DNA of 64,000 nt from NCBI RefSeq assembly GCF_937881195.1, contig NZ_CALGFC010000029.1, positions 1 to 64,000 on the forward strand, in the 5' to 3' direction. Position 1 is the first letter of the stretch. The number at the start of each line of letters is the position of its first letter. The translations under genes and the position numbers were made by a program. This document shows, one piece after another, positions 28,601 through 37,679 of this stretch. Under the pieces are notes generated by a model that had not been told where the DNA came from, made no database searches, and was given only the letters and a program-made list of their open reading frames with translations. The stretch is from an uncultured Methanobrevibacter sp. Its GTDB lineage: Archaea > Methanobacteriota > Methanobacteria > Methanobacteriales > Methanobacteriaceae.

Positions 28601-29316
28601 TTAATGATAATTTAACTTTATATTCTGGAATTCTAAATTGTTTCACTAGCTACAACTTTTTAATTGATAATGAAAATGTTACTTTAAGCTTATTTTCAAC
28701 TAAAAAGAATACTAAAATTAGTATATATGCACCTACTATAAATCAAGGTAAAAAAACTTATATTAAAATTATATTGACTGATTCTCAGGGTAATCCTTTG
28801 GCTTATCAATCTGTTAATATTATTATTAATAAAAAAACATATTTCAAAAAAACTAATAATCAAGGAGTTGCGATTTTTAATATTCCTTCTTTAAAAGGTG
28901 GAAAGTATAAGATTAGTGCAATGTATGATGGAGATATTATTTATTCATCTATTAATACTTCAAAATATCAAATTGTAAACCCTAAAGTTGATTTAGCTAT
29001 TTTAAAAATTAAAAAAATTAGAAATACTCATAATCGGCAAGTAAGTAAATATATTGTTACAATTGAGAATAAAGGTAGTTTGAAATCTAAGAAAACACAA
29101 TTAAAGTTATGGCATATTCGTAAAGGAATTAAAATTCGAGCTAAATATATAAATATAAAACCTATATCTGGAAATAAGAAGATAAATATTGTTGTTACTT
29201 ATTATCCAGATAAAGCTCACCATAAATATTGTAAAAAACAGTATTTTATTTTAAATCCTAAAAAAACAATGAATGAAATAACTTACAAGAATAATAAAAA
29301 GGTTTTATTAATATAA
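25612..29316 (+). CDS. Adhesin-like secreted protein with parallel beta-helix repeats
   Basis: A 1234-residue surface protein. Residues 1-34 form a signal peptide (basic start, Leu/Phe-rich core, cut near VNGA). Residues about 35-930 carry some 27 repeats of about 28-35 residues built on NNNxxGPGGAIYF, which fold as a right-handed beta-helix. A bacterial Ig-like domain follows (about 1030-1115), then a CARDB-like basic domain to the end. No LPXTG-type or membrane anchor and no pseudomurein-binding repeat is visible, so attachment is unexplained. The ATG follows GGGGGGA. Base use is more A/T-rich (Asn-rich) than neighbours. Such proteins are thought to mediate contact with other microbes or host surfaces. 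Confidence 0.9.
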   Translation: MIKKNSRHFSYITILLLFLAFVSFTSVNGANPIHINNSTDGGIKNAVDSLNNNDTLLLDNGVYFGENNTNIQVNKNITIIGKDKQNTIIDGKGISGIFNISSGNSITLINITIKNGHSNRGGAIYSEGTITLENCIFMNNTVDYDPYGNNYGGAIAVFSDVNDVNIINSTFDSNNAIGPGGAIYFDGKVNGINIINSSFYNNTCYVGGAIFFNNSVSGNTRISNSKFENNNANGPGGAICFYNNVSGFISIVDSYFIENHAFGVGGAIYFLASVNSSIDIFNSIFNKNNVSGPGGAIQFDSNVNGNLTIFNSSFENNSVSSGIGGAIGFNSYLLGNLIIIKSNFNSNNINGPGGAIYFGNDLLGNVIIINSTFNKNNASGMGGAINFCNIFGNLTIFNSSFSSNKLNGPGGAIFVNNIYGNVDIIKSNFNNNSAVGIGGAISFGLIDGNLTICDSSFNFNNVSGPGGALYFGNYIGGNLLIINSSFNNNSAGGVGAAISFSSILGNMSIISSSFDCNNLLGGTGGAINFLDVKGNFLIKNSTFISNYAKYGPGGAINTGVIYNNVTITDSKFDNNGADGPGGAISFNDIYGNLIVSNSTFNYNNGSGTAGAIYFCTIGGNFTLKNSNFNFNNVNGPGGAIASSIIYGDVNIINCLLNDNNAGSPGGAIYFADIIGNVNFTNSSFNNNNANYPGGAIYFTSISGNFSIIKSNFDSNSILFNGPGGAIYVDNDILGNLFIINSSFANNKAFGPGGAIYINGIINNLNIDYSTFINNSADIGGGAIYIVGEIINGTKINHSTFINNFVSGFGGAIYIKGNQIEISNSKFNNNFATEKGGAIYNEETINLTIEDSNFTNNTAIMGGAIYIYGSQNITVMSCNIINNTHSIDIDNSENVFIVYNRLFNNNFYDLNVTNSEVIADYNWWGNNTPSAYYGILLNNYFIVNITNTTPVAYEGLALFKYVFRLNDNSNFDSSKLPYFECLVDLNTSCVVNSFDARFNDNLTLYSGILNCFTSYNFLIDNENVTLSLFSTKKNTKISIYAPTINQGKKTYIKIILTDSQGNPLAYQSVNIIINKKTYFKKTNNQGVAIFNIPSLKGGKYKISAMYDGDIIYSSINTSKYQIVNPKVDLAILKIKKIRNTHNRQVSKYIVTIENKGSLKSKKTQLKLWHIRKGIKIRAKYINIKPISGNKKINIVVTYYPDKAHHKYCKKQYFILNPKKTMNEITYKNNKKVLLI

Positions 29317-29419
29317 AACTTTTATTTTATTTTTTATGATTATTTATTTTATAAAAAATTATTTATATCATCTAAAACATAATTAATAAATATATAAAGA
29401 AGCTATAAAAGGTGATTTT

Positions 29420-29740
29420 GTGAAAGAAAATGTATTTTATGGAAAAGGTATGGGTCCAATAAAAAAAGATTATCCTGAAATATATGAATCAATTGTAACT
29501 TTAAATGATGCTGTTTATACAGGTAAAGCACTTGACTATAAAACACAAAAATTCATTGCACTCGCTATTGCTGCATCAAATTCTGATGATAGAGCTGTTC
29601 AAAAACAAATACAAAGTGCAGTTAATGAGTTTAATGCTACAAAAGACGAAATAATGGATGTTTTAAGAATTGTTCTTCTTACTTCTGGAATGCCTCCATT
29701 TGTAAAAGCAGTTAAGATATTATATGATGTAATTGATTAG
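29420..29740 (+). CDS. Carboxymuconolactone decarboxylase (AhpD-like) family protein
   Basis: A 106-residue all-alpha protein of the CMD/AhpD superfamily, recognisable from the helix TQKFIALAIAASNS and the C-terminal LLTSGMPPFVKAVK. The CxxC redox pair of AhpD-type members is absent (no cysteine at all), so thiol peroxidase-partner activity is unlikely. Function unknown. It starts at GTG 29420 with GGTGA four bases upstream. Confidence 0.82.
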   Translation: MKENVFYGKGMGPIKKDYPEIYESIVTLNDAVYTGKALDYKTQKFIALAIAASNSDDRAVQKQIQSAVNEFNATKDEIMDVLRIVLLTSGMPPFVKAVKILYDVID

Positions 29741-30135
29741 TTTATTTATACTAATTGATTTATTTTAAATATTTATTAATTAATAATAATTTATTAATTA
29801 ATTTTTTATTTTTATATATTTCATTTTATATATTTTTCATTTTTATATCTTTCATTTTATATATTTTTCATTTTTATATTTCCCATTTTTTGTACTTTTC
29901 ATTTTTTATATTTCCCATTTTTTATATTAAATTTTGTCAAGTTTTTCTACTTGGTTTTATAGTTTTTTATTTTATTAATCTACAATCTTTTAGTTATGAG
30001 GTTTTATTTTTTTCATGATTATTTTTTTATTTTAACAGAAAGCTTTTTATATGGCTTTTGTTGAATATTATAATATCATCTAAAATTTTCAATGTAAATT
30101 ATAATTTTTATAATTCTTTTAATTGTTTTAGGTGT
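29741..30135. other. T-rich spacer after the CMD gene
   Basis: Almost pure pyrimidine on the + strand between 29800 and 29935, with repeated TTTTTCATTTTTATAT and TTTCCCATTTTT units. An open frame exists (29755-30018) but it is Phe/Ile/Tyr low complexity with no start signal. T-tracts of this kind can act as archaeal terminators. Confidence 0.6.
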
Positions 30136-30137
30136 GT

Positions 30138-30223
30138 TTTTTATTAAATAAAAAACTCTTTTTGGGATAGTTCTCATGAATTTTCCCTGGATGTGGCTTA
30201 ATTGCTGAACAAGAGGTGTATAA
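30138..30223 (+). promoter_or_regulatory. rpl15e leader: hairpin and 10-codon ORF
   Basis: A perfect hairpin (GTTTTTTAT-TAA-ATAAAAAAC, about 30136-30156) is followed by an ORF from ATG 30176 to TGA 30206-30208 (MNFPWMWLNC, two Trp), whose stop is a few bases before the AAGAGG site of rpl15e. It is more G/C-rich than its surroundings. It could be a leader peptide or a small RNA; a CTGA near 30204 resembles a D box but no good C box is seen. Confidence 0.35.
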
Positions 30224-30769
30224 ATGTATAAATATATTAGAGATGCATGGAAAAATCCTGATAAGTCTTATGTAAGAGAACTTATGTGGGAAAGAGCTCC
30301 AGTTTGGAGACGAGAAAAAGTAATACAAAGAATTGATAGGCCTACAAGAATCGATCGTGCTAGATCCCTTGGATATAAAGCTAAAAAAGGTTATGTTGTT
30401 GTTAGAACAAGAGTACGTCGTGGTGGAAGGAGAAAAAGCCGTTTTACTGCAGGTCGTAGACCAAAACGTATGGGTGTAAATAAGATAACTCCTTCAAAAT
30501 CTATCCAAAGAATAGCTGAAGAACGTGTAAGTAAAAAATATCCAAATATGGAAGTTTTAAACTCATACTGGGTATGGTCTGATGGTAAATTCAAATTCTT
30601 TGAAGTTATTTTAGTAGATCCACAAAGTCCTTCTATTATTAACGATCCTAAAATTAATTGGATTTGTGAAAAACAGCACAGAAGTAGAGCTCTTAGAGGT
30701 TTAACCAGTGCTGGTAAGAAAGGTCGAGGACGAAAAACAAGAGGAAAAGGTTCTGAAAAGAGAAATTAA
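30224..30769 (+). CDS. rpl15e: Large-subunit ribosomal protein L15e (eL15)
   Basis: A 181-residue, strongly basic ribosomal protein of the 50S subunit, shared by archaea and eukaryotes. The start MYKYIRDAWKNP and the RNA-binding RRGGRRKSRFTAGRRPKRMG (about residues 65-84) are diagnostic, and the C-terminal GRGRKTRGKGS is typical. It opens the conserved superoperon that links ribosome biogenesis, RNase P, exosome and proteasome genes. The ATG follows AAGAGG. A hairpin with T-run directly after the stop suggests it ends its own transcript here. Confidence 0.96.
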   Translation: MYKYIRDAWKNPDKSYVRELMWERAPVWRREKVIQRIDRPTRIDRARSLGYKAKKGYVVVRTRVRRGGRRKSRFTAGRRPKRMGVNKITPSKSIQRIAEERVSKKYPNMEVLNSYWVWSDGKFKFFEVILVDPQSPSIINDPKINWICEKQHRSRALRGLTSAGKKGRGRKTRGKGSEKRN

Positions 30770-30770
30770 T

Positions 30771-30830
30771 AAAACAAGTTTATTCTTGTTTTCCCTTTCC
30801 TTTTCTTTTTTCCTTTTTTTATTTTTATTT
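30771..30830 (+). terminator. Hairpin terminator after rpl15e
   Basis: Perfect 8-bp stem AAAACAAG / CTTGTTTT (30771-30778 and 30785-30792) with a 6-base loop, followed at once by a long pyrimidine tract (CCCTTTCCTTTTC then T runs). It begins one base after the rpl15e stop codon. Confidence 0.75.
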
Positions 30831-31416
30831 ATTATTTTAGTTACAAACTATTTCTAGTTAAAATATCTTATTTTTACAATTCTGTAATTTATTGTAATTT
30901 ATTTTTACTTTTAGATTTTATTTTTATTATTAGATTTTACTTTTAGCTTATATTTTTATTTTTTTTATTATTATTATTATAGATTAATTTTGCTTTTTAA
31001 TTTTTATTTTATTAGTTATTCATTTAATCTTTTTAAATCAAAATTAGGATATGAATTAAATATTTAAACCTGGTTAAAATAAATATATAATAAATATTAC
31101 ACTATTAACTTGATTAATTTAATAGATTATTAGATAATTATTAAACATATAAATTAAATATATAATTAAAAAATGTAATTAAATATATAACTAAAAATAT
31201 AATCAAATATATAACTAGGGATATAGTCAAATAATATTTATAAAAAGACTATTTTATTATTGTATAGAAATCCATATTCTAGACTAAAAAATATATTCTA
31301 AACTAAAATATATTCTAAATTAAAAATATATTATTTGATTAAATAATTATTTAATCTATTATAATTAAATTATTATAATTAAGATATTTAATTAAATTAA
31401 TTTTGCACTGATTAAA
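30831..31416. other. Gene-free spacer before the exosome-associated gene
   Basis: A/T spacer. AAATATATTCTAAACT and ATATAACTAAAAATATAATC words recur at about 31160-31310. No gene, operator or hairpin of note is visible. Confidence 0.5.
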
Positions 31417-31845
31417 ATGATTCACAATATAAGATACAGAATTTTTGTTTATGAAGATGAAAATGAAGAAGATCTAATTAAAGGGTTAAAAAATCTTCTT
31501 CCAACAGCTAAACCAAATCGTGAAGTAGCCGAAGGTATGCTTGAAGATGAAATTATCATTATTTCTGGAAAAATTGATAGGAAAAAAGAGACAAAAGAAT
31601 TTTTAAATAATCTTTTAAAGATGGATAATGATTCTTTATCTAAATTATCTGCTGATTTAGAAAGTAAAACTGATAAAAATGGAAATTTATTCCTTCGTTT
31701 CTCTAAAACTTCCGCTTGTGAAGAAAAATGGGAAATTTGCGATACTGGAGATTCAATTCATCTTAAAATAAAAATTGCTGCTTTTCCTGCTAAAAAAAAT
31801 GTGGCAATATCTATTTTAAATGAGGTTTTAGAAGATTACCTTTAA
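31417..31845 (+). CDS. Exosome-associated RNA-binding protein (COG1325 type)
   Basis: A 142-residue protein matching the predicted exosome-subunit/RNA-binding family found before rnp3-rnp2 in archaeal superoperons. It has alternating beta-alpha pattern, RYRIFVYEDENEED at the start and LFLRFSKTSA near residues 87-96. No catalytic motif is seen. The ATG has no clear ribosome binding site (only TGATTAAA). The assignment rests on sequence flavour and its place in the gene string, where it is widespread. Confidence 0.78.
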   Translation: MIHNIRYRIFVYEDENEEDLIKGLKNLLPTAKPNREVAEGMLEDEIIIISGKIDRKKETKEFLNNLLKMDNDSLSKLSADLESKTDKNGNLFLRFSKTSACEEKWEICDTGDSIHLKIKIAAFPAKKNVAISILNEVLEDYL

Positions 31846-31877
31846 TTTTAAGATTATATATTATTAGTACTATTAAT

Positions 31878-31935
31878 ATTATTGGTACCATTATTGGTAC
31901 CATTATTGGTACTATTATTGGTACTATTATTATTT
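31878..31935. repeat. 12-bp tandem repeat containing GGTACC/GGTACT
   Basis: GGTACC or GGTACT recurs exactly every 12 bases at 31884, 31896, 31908 and 31920, joined by ATTATT; a weaker AGTACT unit precedes it. It lies after the stop of the exosome-associated gene. Confidence 0.88.
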
Positions 31936-32134
31936 ATTAGTTGATTAACAGGAGATTCTTATAATTTCATTAACTTTAACAATATTTTAATTATATTAAT
32001 ATGTTAAATAATAATATGAAACTTTAAGATTAAACATTAAAAATTATATTTTAAAAGCAGTATCAAAGAATAATCTTTTAAAAGTATTATATAAACATGA
32101 ATGAGTTTAAAAGTAATTATCTATGAGGTATTTA

Positions 32135-32899
32135 ATGAATTTTCATGATTTAAATTTAAAGGGAAAAAATTATAAATTAGATAAAGATTTGATCTTAAAT
32201 GCGTATAATTTAGGATGGAAGTATATTAATCTTAATTATTCTCCTGAAAATTTTAAAAAAGCTATTGATTATAAAAATGAATTAATTGAAGATATAAATG
32301 AAATAATGAAAATTCATAATATTGGGAATAAAGATGGAATAAAATTTGACTTTGGGGTTGAAATTAATCCTAAAAATCAAAATGAACTTTATAAAATTTC
32401 TAAAAAATATAGGAATAAGTCTAAATATGTCACTGTTTTAGGGGGAGATTTAGCTGTAAATAGGGCTGCTTGTGAAAATAGGTTAATAGATGTTCTTTCA
32501 AGACCTTATTTTAGAAATAGGTCTTCTTGTGGTATTAATCATGTTTTAGCTAAAGAAGCAGTTAGGAATAATGTAGCTATTGAACTTTGTTTCAATGATA
32601 TTTTGTCTAGTTATTTAAGTTATAGGGCGAAAACATTAGCTTATTTTAGAGAAATAATTAAATTGTATAACAAATTCAAATTTCCATTGATAATAACTTC
32701 GGGTGCATCTTCTATATGGGAAATGAAATCTCCTAGGGATATTTTAGCTATTTTTAATCAGTTGGGGCTTTCTCAAGAAGATTTAGAATTATGTCTGGTT
32801 GATTATCCTTCTAATTTAGTTGAATTTAACAATGATAGAGAAAATATGATTGTTATTGGTGTTAAAAAAATTGATAAAAAAATATTTGATGATTTGTGA
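32135..32899 (+). CDS. rnp3: RNase P protein component 3 (Rpp30)
   Basis: A 254-residue TIM-barrel-like protein subunit of RNase P, which removes tRNA 5' leaders. The start MNFHDLNLKG, the core FDFGVEINPKN, and the later LIITSGASSIWEMKSPRD match archaeal Rpp30. ATG 32135 has TGAGG five bases upstream; an earlier ATG at 32123 overlaps that site. The next gene, rnp2, starts eight bases after the stop, so the pair is co-translated. Confidence 0.9.
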   Translation: MNFHDLNLKGKNYKLDKDLILNAYNLGWKYINLNYSPENFKKAIDYKNELIEDINEIMKIHNIGNKDGIKFDFGVEINPKNQNELYKISKKYRNKSKYVTVLGGDLAVNRAACENRLIDVLSRPYFRNRSSCGINHVLAKEAVRNNVAIELCFNDILSSYLSYRAKTLAYFREIIKLYNKFKFPLIITSGASSIWEMKSPRDILAIFNQLGLSQEDLELCLVDYPSNLVEFNNDRENMIVIGVKKIDKKIFDDL

Positions 32900-32906
32900 A
32901 GATATT

Positions 32907-33317
32907 ATGAAATTAAAAATATTACCTCCTACTCTACGTCCTAATAATCGTTATTTGGTATTAGATATAAAGTCCGAAGTAAAAATCTCAAAAGAAGAAT
33001 TAGTTTCAGCTATTTGGTATGGATGTTTAAGGTTATATGGGGAATTAGAAACTAGTAGTTTTAACCTTTGGTTGATGAGATTTTATGATTTAAACAACTA
33101 TTCTTCTAAAAATAGTAATTCAATTATGGATAATAATTTTAATAATGAAATTTCATATTATCATTTTAAGGCAGTTCTTCGTTGTCAAAGAGGTTTTGAA
33201 GATAATGTTCGTGGAAGCTTAGCTTTATTATCTAATTATAATAATAAAAAAATAGCCATAACAACTATAGGTATATCAGGGACTATAGCATCATCGATAG
33301 AAAAGTTTATTAACTAA
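32907..33317 (+). CDS. rnp2: RNase P protein component 2 (Pop5)
   Basis: A 136-residue RRM-like RNase P subunit that pairs with Rpp30. Diagnostic residues include MKLKILPPTLRPNNRY at the start, LRCQRGFEDNVRGSLAL near 95-110, and a C-terminal GISGTIASS. A non-conserved Asn/Ser-rich insert (about 62-80) interrupts the family pattern. ATG 32907 follows GTGAAG; the longer frame from 32850 overlaps rnp3. Confidence 0.9.
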   Translation: MKLKILPPTLRPNNRYLVLDIKSEVKISKEELVSAIWYGCLRLYGELETSSFNLWLMRFYDLNNYSSKNSNSIMDNNFNNEISYYHFKAVLRCQRGFEDNVRGSLALLSNYNNKKIAITTIGISGTIASSIEKFIN

Positions 33318-33986
33318 GTTGTATATAAATATGAAAGGATAAAACATAAAAAAATATCTATCACTAAATCATGGAGGTTTAGTTTAGTTTTTGATTTGGA
33401 TTTTTAATTTAAAATTTTTACATATATTATAAATATGCTTTTATAAATGTTATTATGAATTATATTAAAAATAATATGAAAGATTAATATTATAAAAAAT
33501 TATTATGCCTAACATAAACAATATAAATAAAATAATAAAAAAATTCGTAATAATGTGTTTATAAATATTAATGCATATATAATATTTTAATTGATAATAT
33601 TATGTTTATCAAATTGTGTAATATATTATGTAATTATTAACTTATCTTATATATTATTAAAGTAACTATTTAAATTATAATTTAAAATAGTAATTAAAGA
33701 AATCTTTTTTATATAAATAAACTTATATAAATATTTTTCATGGTTATTATTTATTTTTTATGAAAAATATATGAAATTGAAAATATATGAAGTTAATATA
33801 TGAAATTTAAATTTATTTTAATAATTGATAGTTGACTATAACCATTAATATATATAAAAATAATTTATACTAATATATTATAAAAATAATTTAATTTTAA
33901 TTAATATTTAATTTAATATTTATTAATTAATAAATCAAAATAACAATTAAAAATAACATTGCTAAAAAAATGAGAGGTATCAAAAT
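33318..33986. other. Gene-free spacer before psmA
   Basis: Nothing recognisable in 669 bases except A/T words such as ATATGAAATT (about 33770-33805) and a GGAGG at 33373 with no frame after it. A promoter for psmA is likely but not separable from background. Confidence 0.5.
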
Positions 33987-34754
33987 ATGCAACCTTTACA
34001 AAATGCTGGATATGATAGGGCAATCACTGTCTTCAGCCCTGATGGAAGACTATTTCAAGTAGAATATGCAAGAGAGGCAGTAAAAAGAGGTACTACTTCT
34101 TTAGGTGTAAAATCAAAAGAAGGTATTGTGCTTTTAGTAGATAAAAGAACTACAAGCAAACTTGTAGAATCAAAATCCATTGAAAAAATTTTTCAAATTG
34201 ATAATCACATAGGTGCAGCTACATCTGGATTAGTAGCTGATGCAAGGGCATTAATTGAAAGAGCAAGAATGGAATCTCAAATTAATAAAATCACTTATAA
34301 TGAACCTATAAGAGTCGAATCTTTAGCTAAAAAGATTTGTGATATGAAACAAATGTATACTCAAAATGGAGGAGTACGTCCATTTGGTTCTGCTCTTATT
34401 ATTGGTGGAGTAAATAATAGTGGATGTAAATTGTTTGAAACTGATCCCAGTGGTGCTTTAATTGAGTATAAGGCAACAGCTATTGGTTCTGGAAGATCTG
34501 CTGCTATGGAATTATTTGAAGAAAACTATAAGGAAGACATGACTATTAATGAAGCTATTGATTTAGCTCTTGATGCAGTTTATGATGCTACTGAAGGCAA
34601 AACTACTGCTGAAAGTGTTGAAATTGCGGTCATTGATAAAGAAACAAAAAAATATAGAAAAATTTCTGATGAAGAAGTATCAAAGCATGTTGATTTCCTT
34701 TTAGAAAGAAAAAATATTAATGATGAAGATGAAGAAATTGATGATGAAGAATAA
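33987..34754 (+). CDS. psmA: Proteasome alpha subunit
   Basis: A 255-residue alpha-type 20S proteasome subunit that forms the outer gated rings. The N-terminal gate and H0 region NAGYDRAITVFSPDG, then RLFQVEYAREAV (about residues 22-33) are the family signature. There is no catalytic N-terminal Thr, as expected for alpha. The C-terminal tail (about 242-255) is almost all Asp/Glu. It lies between rnp2 and the SBDS gene, the usual archaeal place. The ATG follows GAGAGGT. Confidence 0.96.
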   Translation: MQPLQNAGYDRAITVFSPDGRLFQVEYAREAVKRGTTSLGVKSKEGIVLLVDKRTTSKLVESKSIEKIFQIDNHIGAATSGLVADARALIERARMESQINKITYNEPIRVESLAKKICDMKQMYTQNGGVRPFGSALIIGGVNNSGCKLFETDPSGALIEYKATAIGSGRSAAMELFEENYKEDMTINEAIDLALDAVYDATEGKTTAESVEIAVIDKETKKYRKISDEEVSKHVDFLLERKNINDEDEEIDDEE

Positions 34755-35497
34755 TTAAATTTTTAGTTAAATTCTAATTAAATATTATTAATATTAATTA
34801 ATTTTAAATTAGTTTTAATTTAATTTTAGATTAATTTTTGTTTAATTTTAATTTAATTTTAATTTAATCTTTATCAATCTTTTTTAATTTGAGTTTTTAA
34901 CTTATTAAAATATTAAATCGACTTATTTATTTAAATTATTTATTGTCATTAAATTTTTTAGGTATTGTTATATTTTAAAGGATATTTAATTTTTTTATAA
35001 TTATGTAGTCTTTAAAATTATTCGATATTTTAAAAAATTAGTTTTGATTAATCTGCTTAATAAATAGAGTTATATATTAATTAAGGAATAATTTAATATT
35101 AATTTATCTTTAAACCGATTATTAATTTATTATTTTAATAAGTTGATGACTTATTTATTAGTTTGATTTACTTTAGTAATTTAAAAGGTTATTATTTGGA
35201 TATTTAAATTAGTATTTTTTATATTTGTAAAAATATTTTTTATATTTATTTAAAATCTATTAATATTACAAAAGTATTAGTTAAATTAATGTTGTTAAAA
35301 TATAGTTAAATTAGTATTATTAAAATATTAGCTAACTTAATATTATTAAAGTATTTTTATCTTTTAATATATAATACTAATTAGATTTCTTTCATTTATT
35401 ATAATACTATTATCTTAAGAACTTTTATTAATATTCTTATATTAAACAATTTATAATTAGAAATTAGATAAAGGATAATGAATATAGAGGAAAAATA
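34755..35497. other. Gene-free spacer between psmA and the SBDS gene
   Basis: 743 bases with no gene on either strand that I can support. TTTTAATTTAATTTTAATTTAAT words repeat at 34795-34870 and ATTAAAATATTAGTTAA-type units at 35270-35360. In other archaea psmA and SBDS are nearly adjacent, so this gap is unusually long. Confidence 0.5.
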
Positions 35498-36196
35498 ATG
35501 GTAAATATTGATGAAGCTATTATAGCTAGGCTAGAATCTCATGGAGAGAAATTTGAAATTTTAGTTGATCCTGATTTAGCTGCAGACTTTAAAAATCCTG
35601 AAAAAGATAATGTTATTATTGAAGATGTTTTAGCTGTTGAAGAAATATTTAAAGATGCTAAAAAAGGAGATAAGTCTTCTGATGATGCAATGATTAAAGT
35701 ATTTGATAATACTGACATTTTAGAAGTTGCAAAAGAAATAATTAACAAAGGCCATATTCAACTTACTGCACAGCAAAAAAGAGATATGCAGGAAGAAAAA
35801 AGATTAATGGTAATAAATAAAATAGCTAAAGAATCTATAAATCCTCAAAATGGACTTCCACATCCTGTAAACAGGATAGAAAATGCTATGGAAGAAACTA
35901 AGGTTAAAATAGACCCTTTCAAATCAGTTGATGAACAAGTACAAATTGTTCTGAAAGCTATAAAAGTTAAGATACCAATTAGATTTGAGCATGTCAAAGT
36001 TGCGGTAAGATTACCTGGCTCAGTTGCTGGAAATGCTTTTTCTGTAATATCTAAATTTGGCAAAATTCTTAATGAAGAATGGCAACAGGATGGTTCTTGG
36101 ATAGCTATAGTTGAAATTCCTGGAGGATTGCAAGAGGATTTTAATCTTAAAATGGGTGAACTCTCTGGTGGGGATGCTGAAACTAAAGTTATTTAA
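35498..36196 (+). CDS. Ribosome maturation protein SBDS (Sdo1 homologue)
   Basis: A 232-residue three-domain protein. The N-terminal FYSH domain begins VNIDEAIIARLESHGEKFEIL and contains DPDLAADFK and the AVEEIFKDAKKGDKSS loop. A helical middle domain includes LTAQQKRDMQ, and the ferredoxin-like C-terminus has KIPIRFEHVKVAVRLPG. It releases the anti-association factor aIF6 from the large ribosomal subunit in the late maturation step. The ATG follows GAGGAAA. It precedes rrp4 as in most archaea. Confidence 0.93.
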   Translation: MVNIDEAIIARLESHGEKFEILVDPDLAADFKNPEKDNVIIEDVLAVEEIFKDAKKGDKSSDDAMIKVFDNTDILEVAKEIINKGHIQLTAQQKRDMQEEKRLMVINKIAKESINPQNGLPHPVNRIENAMEETKVKIDPFKSVDEQVQIVLKAIKVKIPIRFEHVKVAVRLPGSVAGNAFSVISKFGKILNEEWQQDGSWIAIVEIPGGLQEDFNLKMGELSGGDAETKVI

Positions 36197-36452
36197 TAAT
36201 TATTTAAAATCTAATAAGAATTTTTCATTTTCTTATTTGAAAATTGAATTTTTAAAATTTAATTAAATATTTATCATTAATAATATTTATTAAATAATTT
36301 TATAATATTTATTAATGACATATTAATGATATCATTGTTAATATTTGAAATTACATTATTAATATTTAAAATTATAATATGATTTAATAATCAAAATAAA
36401 TTATATTGCATGATGTTCATAAATTTTATTACCCTATGGGGGCATATTGTAC

Positions 36453-37529
36453 ATGATACACGTAGAAGACAAAGAATTAGTTGTTCCAGGACAAATATTA
36501 GCTGAAGAGGGCTTTTATTCTGGAAGAGGAACTTTCAAAGATGGAAATGCGGTCTGTTCATCTTTAATGGGTTTAGTTTCCCTCAGGAACAAAAAGATTA
36601 GTGTGATTCCTCTTAAAAGTAAATATGTTCCAAAAAAAGGTGATGTAGTAATTGGAGAAATTGATGACGTTCGTTTTTCAATGTGGGGAGTAGATATTAA
36701 CTCACCTTACTCTGGAATATTACCAGCATCTGAAGTTTTTGGAAGAGAAAAAAAAGAACTTAGTAAAGTATTTAATGTGGGAGATGTTCTATTTTTAAGA
36801 GTTGTTGATGTAGATGAAGTTAAAAAAGTTAAGCTAGGTTTAAAGGGCCGAGGAATGGGCAAATTTAAAGGAGGAATTTTGGTTGATATTACTCCTACTA
36901 AGGTTCCACGATTAATCGGTAAAAAAGGGTCTATGATCAACATGATTAAGGATAAAACTAAATGTAAGATTGTTGTTGGTCAAAATGGGCTTGTTTGGGT
37001 TAAAGGTGAAAAAGGAATGGAACAGATCACTAAAACCATTATAAATTTAATTGAAGCCCAAGCTCATACATCTGGACTTACAAACAGAGTCAGAGATAAA
37101 CTTTATCTTTTAGTTGATGGAAAATTACCTCAAGATGAAGAGTTTGAAATTACTTCTGATGATTTTGAACCATTAAATGATGATGATAATAATAATTCAA
37201 GAAATGGAAACAATCATTCTAATAATAAAGAAAAAAAATATGATGATGAAGAATTTGATGTATTAGAAAAACCAAAACTTGAAAATATTAAAGAAGAGAT
37301 TGAAGCAGATTTAGAAGATGAAATAAAAAAGGGAGATACTGAAAATAAAAAAAGTACTTACTTAGATACTTTTAATCAATTTAAAGCTCAAAATTCATCT
37401 GATGATAATAGCTTAGGTGAAATTGATAAAAATGATGTTAGTTCTCCTACTTTGAATATAAAAAATTCTTCTAAAAATGAAACTAATAATAGGATAAAAC
37501 CAGTTACTACTTGGAGAAAAAGAAGTTAG
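36453..37529 (+). CDS. rrp4: Exosome RNA-binding subunit Rrp4
   Basis: A 358-residue cap protein of the exosome. The N-terminal domain is at about 1-55, the S1 domain at about 60-130 and the KH domain at about 140-200 with GKKG at 156-159. After about residue 235 a long Asp/Asn/Glu/Lys-rich tail follows, roughly 120 residues beyond the normal end of archaeal Rrp4. ATG 36453 is preferred over TTG 36447; the ribosome binding site is GGGGG at 36438-36442. Confidence 0.93.
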   Translation: MIHVEDKELVVPGQILAEEGFYSGRGTFKDGNAVCSSLMGLVSLRNKKISVIPLKSKYVPKKGDVVIGEIDDVRFSMWGVDINSPYSGILPASEVFGREKKELSKVFNVGDVLFLRVVDVDEVKKVKLGLKGRGMGKFKGGILVDITPTKVPRLIGKKGSMINMIKDKTKCKIVVGQNGLVWVKGEKGMEQITKTIINLIEAQAHTSGLTNRVRDKLYLLVDGKLPQDEEFEITSDDFEPLNDDDNNNSRNGNNHSNNKEKKYDDEEFDVLEKPKLENIKEEIEADLEDEIKKGDTENKKSTYLDTFNQFKAQNSSDDNSLGEIDKNDVSSPTLNIKNSSKNETNNRIKPVTTWRKRS

Positions 37530-37679
37530 ATTTATCTTTAAAACATATTTTCGATTTAAAATAGTTAATATTTATATTATTCAGTTATTGTCTAATAGTA
37601 TAGTTATTGATTCATTTTAATTACTATTTACTATTTAGTCTTTATTGAAAATTCAAAAATAAATGATTTTAATTAAGAG

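Noticed and set aside
29755..30018. Open frame of 87 residues rich in Phe, Ile and Tyr
   Set aside because: It is low complexity from a T-rich tract, has no ribosome binding site and no coding pattern; treated as spacer.
30160..30210. C/D-box small RNA before rpl15e
   Set aside because: A CTGA-like D box is present, but no RTGATGA C box at proper spacing.
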